From Cyanobacteria bacterium UBA11153 (GTDB taxonomy: Bacteria; Cyanobacteriota; Cyanobacteriia; Cyanobacteriales; Coleofasciculaceae): DNA of 5,760 bases. The position numbers were made by a program, and so were the translations under genes. How positions within the stretch are numbered: position 1 is the first letter of the stretch; the number at the start of each line of letters is the position of its first letter. Shown here in pieces: positions 5,619 through 5,760 of this stretch. Location of the stretch: contig DOIX01000164.1 of the NCBI GenBank assembly GCA_003511885.1, positions 1-5,760 on the forward strand, given 5' to 3'. A model generated the notes under the pieces. The model worked only from the letters and a program-made list of their open reading frames with translations, searched no databases and was not told where the DNA came from.

Positions 5619-5672
5619 TTATCTTAAAGTTTTGATGAAGAATTAAGTCGTTATCTTAAAGTTTTGATGAAG
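5619..5672. repeat. two exact 22-base direct repeats, 32-base period
   Basis: A 22-base unit beginning ttatcttaaag and ending tttgatgaag occurs without mismatch at 5619-5640 and 5651-5672, separated by ten bases. The 32-base period is close to three turns of B-DNA, so a protein bound to each copy would sit on the same face. Such an arrangement suits an upstream regulatory site, perhaps for a gene beyond the right edge of the window. It could equally be a recent tandem duplication. I do not recognise the motif. Confidence 0.7.
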
Positions 5673-5711
5673 TTAAATAATAAAGATATGGTAAACGGTT
5701 TGATTTCCATA

Positions 5712-5741
5712 GCTATAACTTCAACTCTTCACTGTTATAGC
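5712..5741. repeat. perfect 8-base inverted repeat near the window edge
   Basis: gctataac (5712-5719) is the exact reverse complement of gttatagc (5734-5741), with a 14-base loop. It follows the direct repeats at 5619-5672 by 39 bases. The related half-site gctata/tatagc also occurs at 5447-5471, which suggests members of one dispersed repeat type. No function can be given. Confidence 0.5.
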
Positions 5742-5760
5742 AGTGGACAGTTGACAATGG

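Larger units (their letters stand above)
4967..5760. other. repeat-rich non-coding region upstream of the secreted-protein gene
   Basis: No credible gene was found. Open frames here are short and cross repeats. The stretch holds several inverted repeats, a degenerate interspersed repeat and a pair of long direct repeats, listed separately. Other small elements are tagtata repeated at 5297-5303 and 5310-5316, the palindrome acttga-tat-tcaagt at 5580-5594, and gctata/tatagc at 5447-5452 and 5466-5471. An ATG at 5688 opens a frame that is still open at the window edge (24 codons), without a good ribosome binding site. I could not assign a promoter for the secreted-protein gene. Confidence 0.55.

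Noticed and set aside
5079..5741. CRISPR array
   Set aside because: The repeats are of different types, and the only exact direct repeat occurs twice with a 10-base gap, too short for a spacer.

Overview
This window is from a cyanobacterium. The evidence is a complete form IB Rubisco operon in the order rbcL-rbcX-rbcS, four copies of the cyanobacterial HIP1 octamer gcgatcgc (422-429, 647-654, 727-734, 1863-1870), heptamer repeats in the rbcL-rbcX spacer, and a cyanobacterial-type secreted protein resembling the PEP-CTERM 'cistern' family. The repeat-rich spacers suggest a filamentous (Oscillatoriales-like) species, but that is an inference and I do not name a genus.

Layout. Positions 1-1216 hold no convincing gene. 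They contain HIP1 sites, several palindromes, an imperfect direct repeat and one stop-free stretch that may be a decayed gene. From about 840 the DNA becomes AT-rich, as expected for the rbc promoter, and 979-1123 could fold into four consecutive hairpins in the rbcL leader. rbcL (1217-2647), rbcX (2773-3159) and rbcS (3290-3637) follow on the plus strand with spacers of 125 and 130 bases. The first spacer can fold into a long hairpin built of heptamer repeats. Hairpins at 3659-3686 and 3716-3750 probably end the operon and also the convergent gene beyond it.

The accessory part starts after rbcS. A small minus-strand ribbon-helix-helix DNA-binding protein has a near-consensus promoter with a palindromic operator over its -10 box. 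Just beyond its promoter lies a plus-strand remnant of the C-terminus of an IS200/IS605-type TnpB. Next, on the minus strand, is a secreted cistern-like protein that lacks the expected PEP-CTERM tail and ends a few bases from the TnpB-remnant reading frame. Positions 5054-5760 are non-coding and dense in repeats: hairpins, an inverted 'CCCCCTTA' type interspersed repeat and two exact 22-base direct repeats with a 32-base period.

How the genes work together: RbcL and RbcS form the L8S8 carboxylase of the Calvin cycle, which in cyanobacteria is packed in carboxysomes. RbcX holds newly made RbcL through its C-terminal EIKFEF peptide, which is intact here. The genes after rbcS have no visible link to carbon fixation. 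I do not see a clearly new multi-gene system; the most interesting items are the self-regulation signature of the small RHH gene, the anchor-less cistern protein and the structured non-coding DNA.
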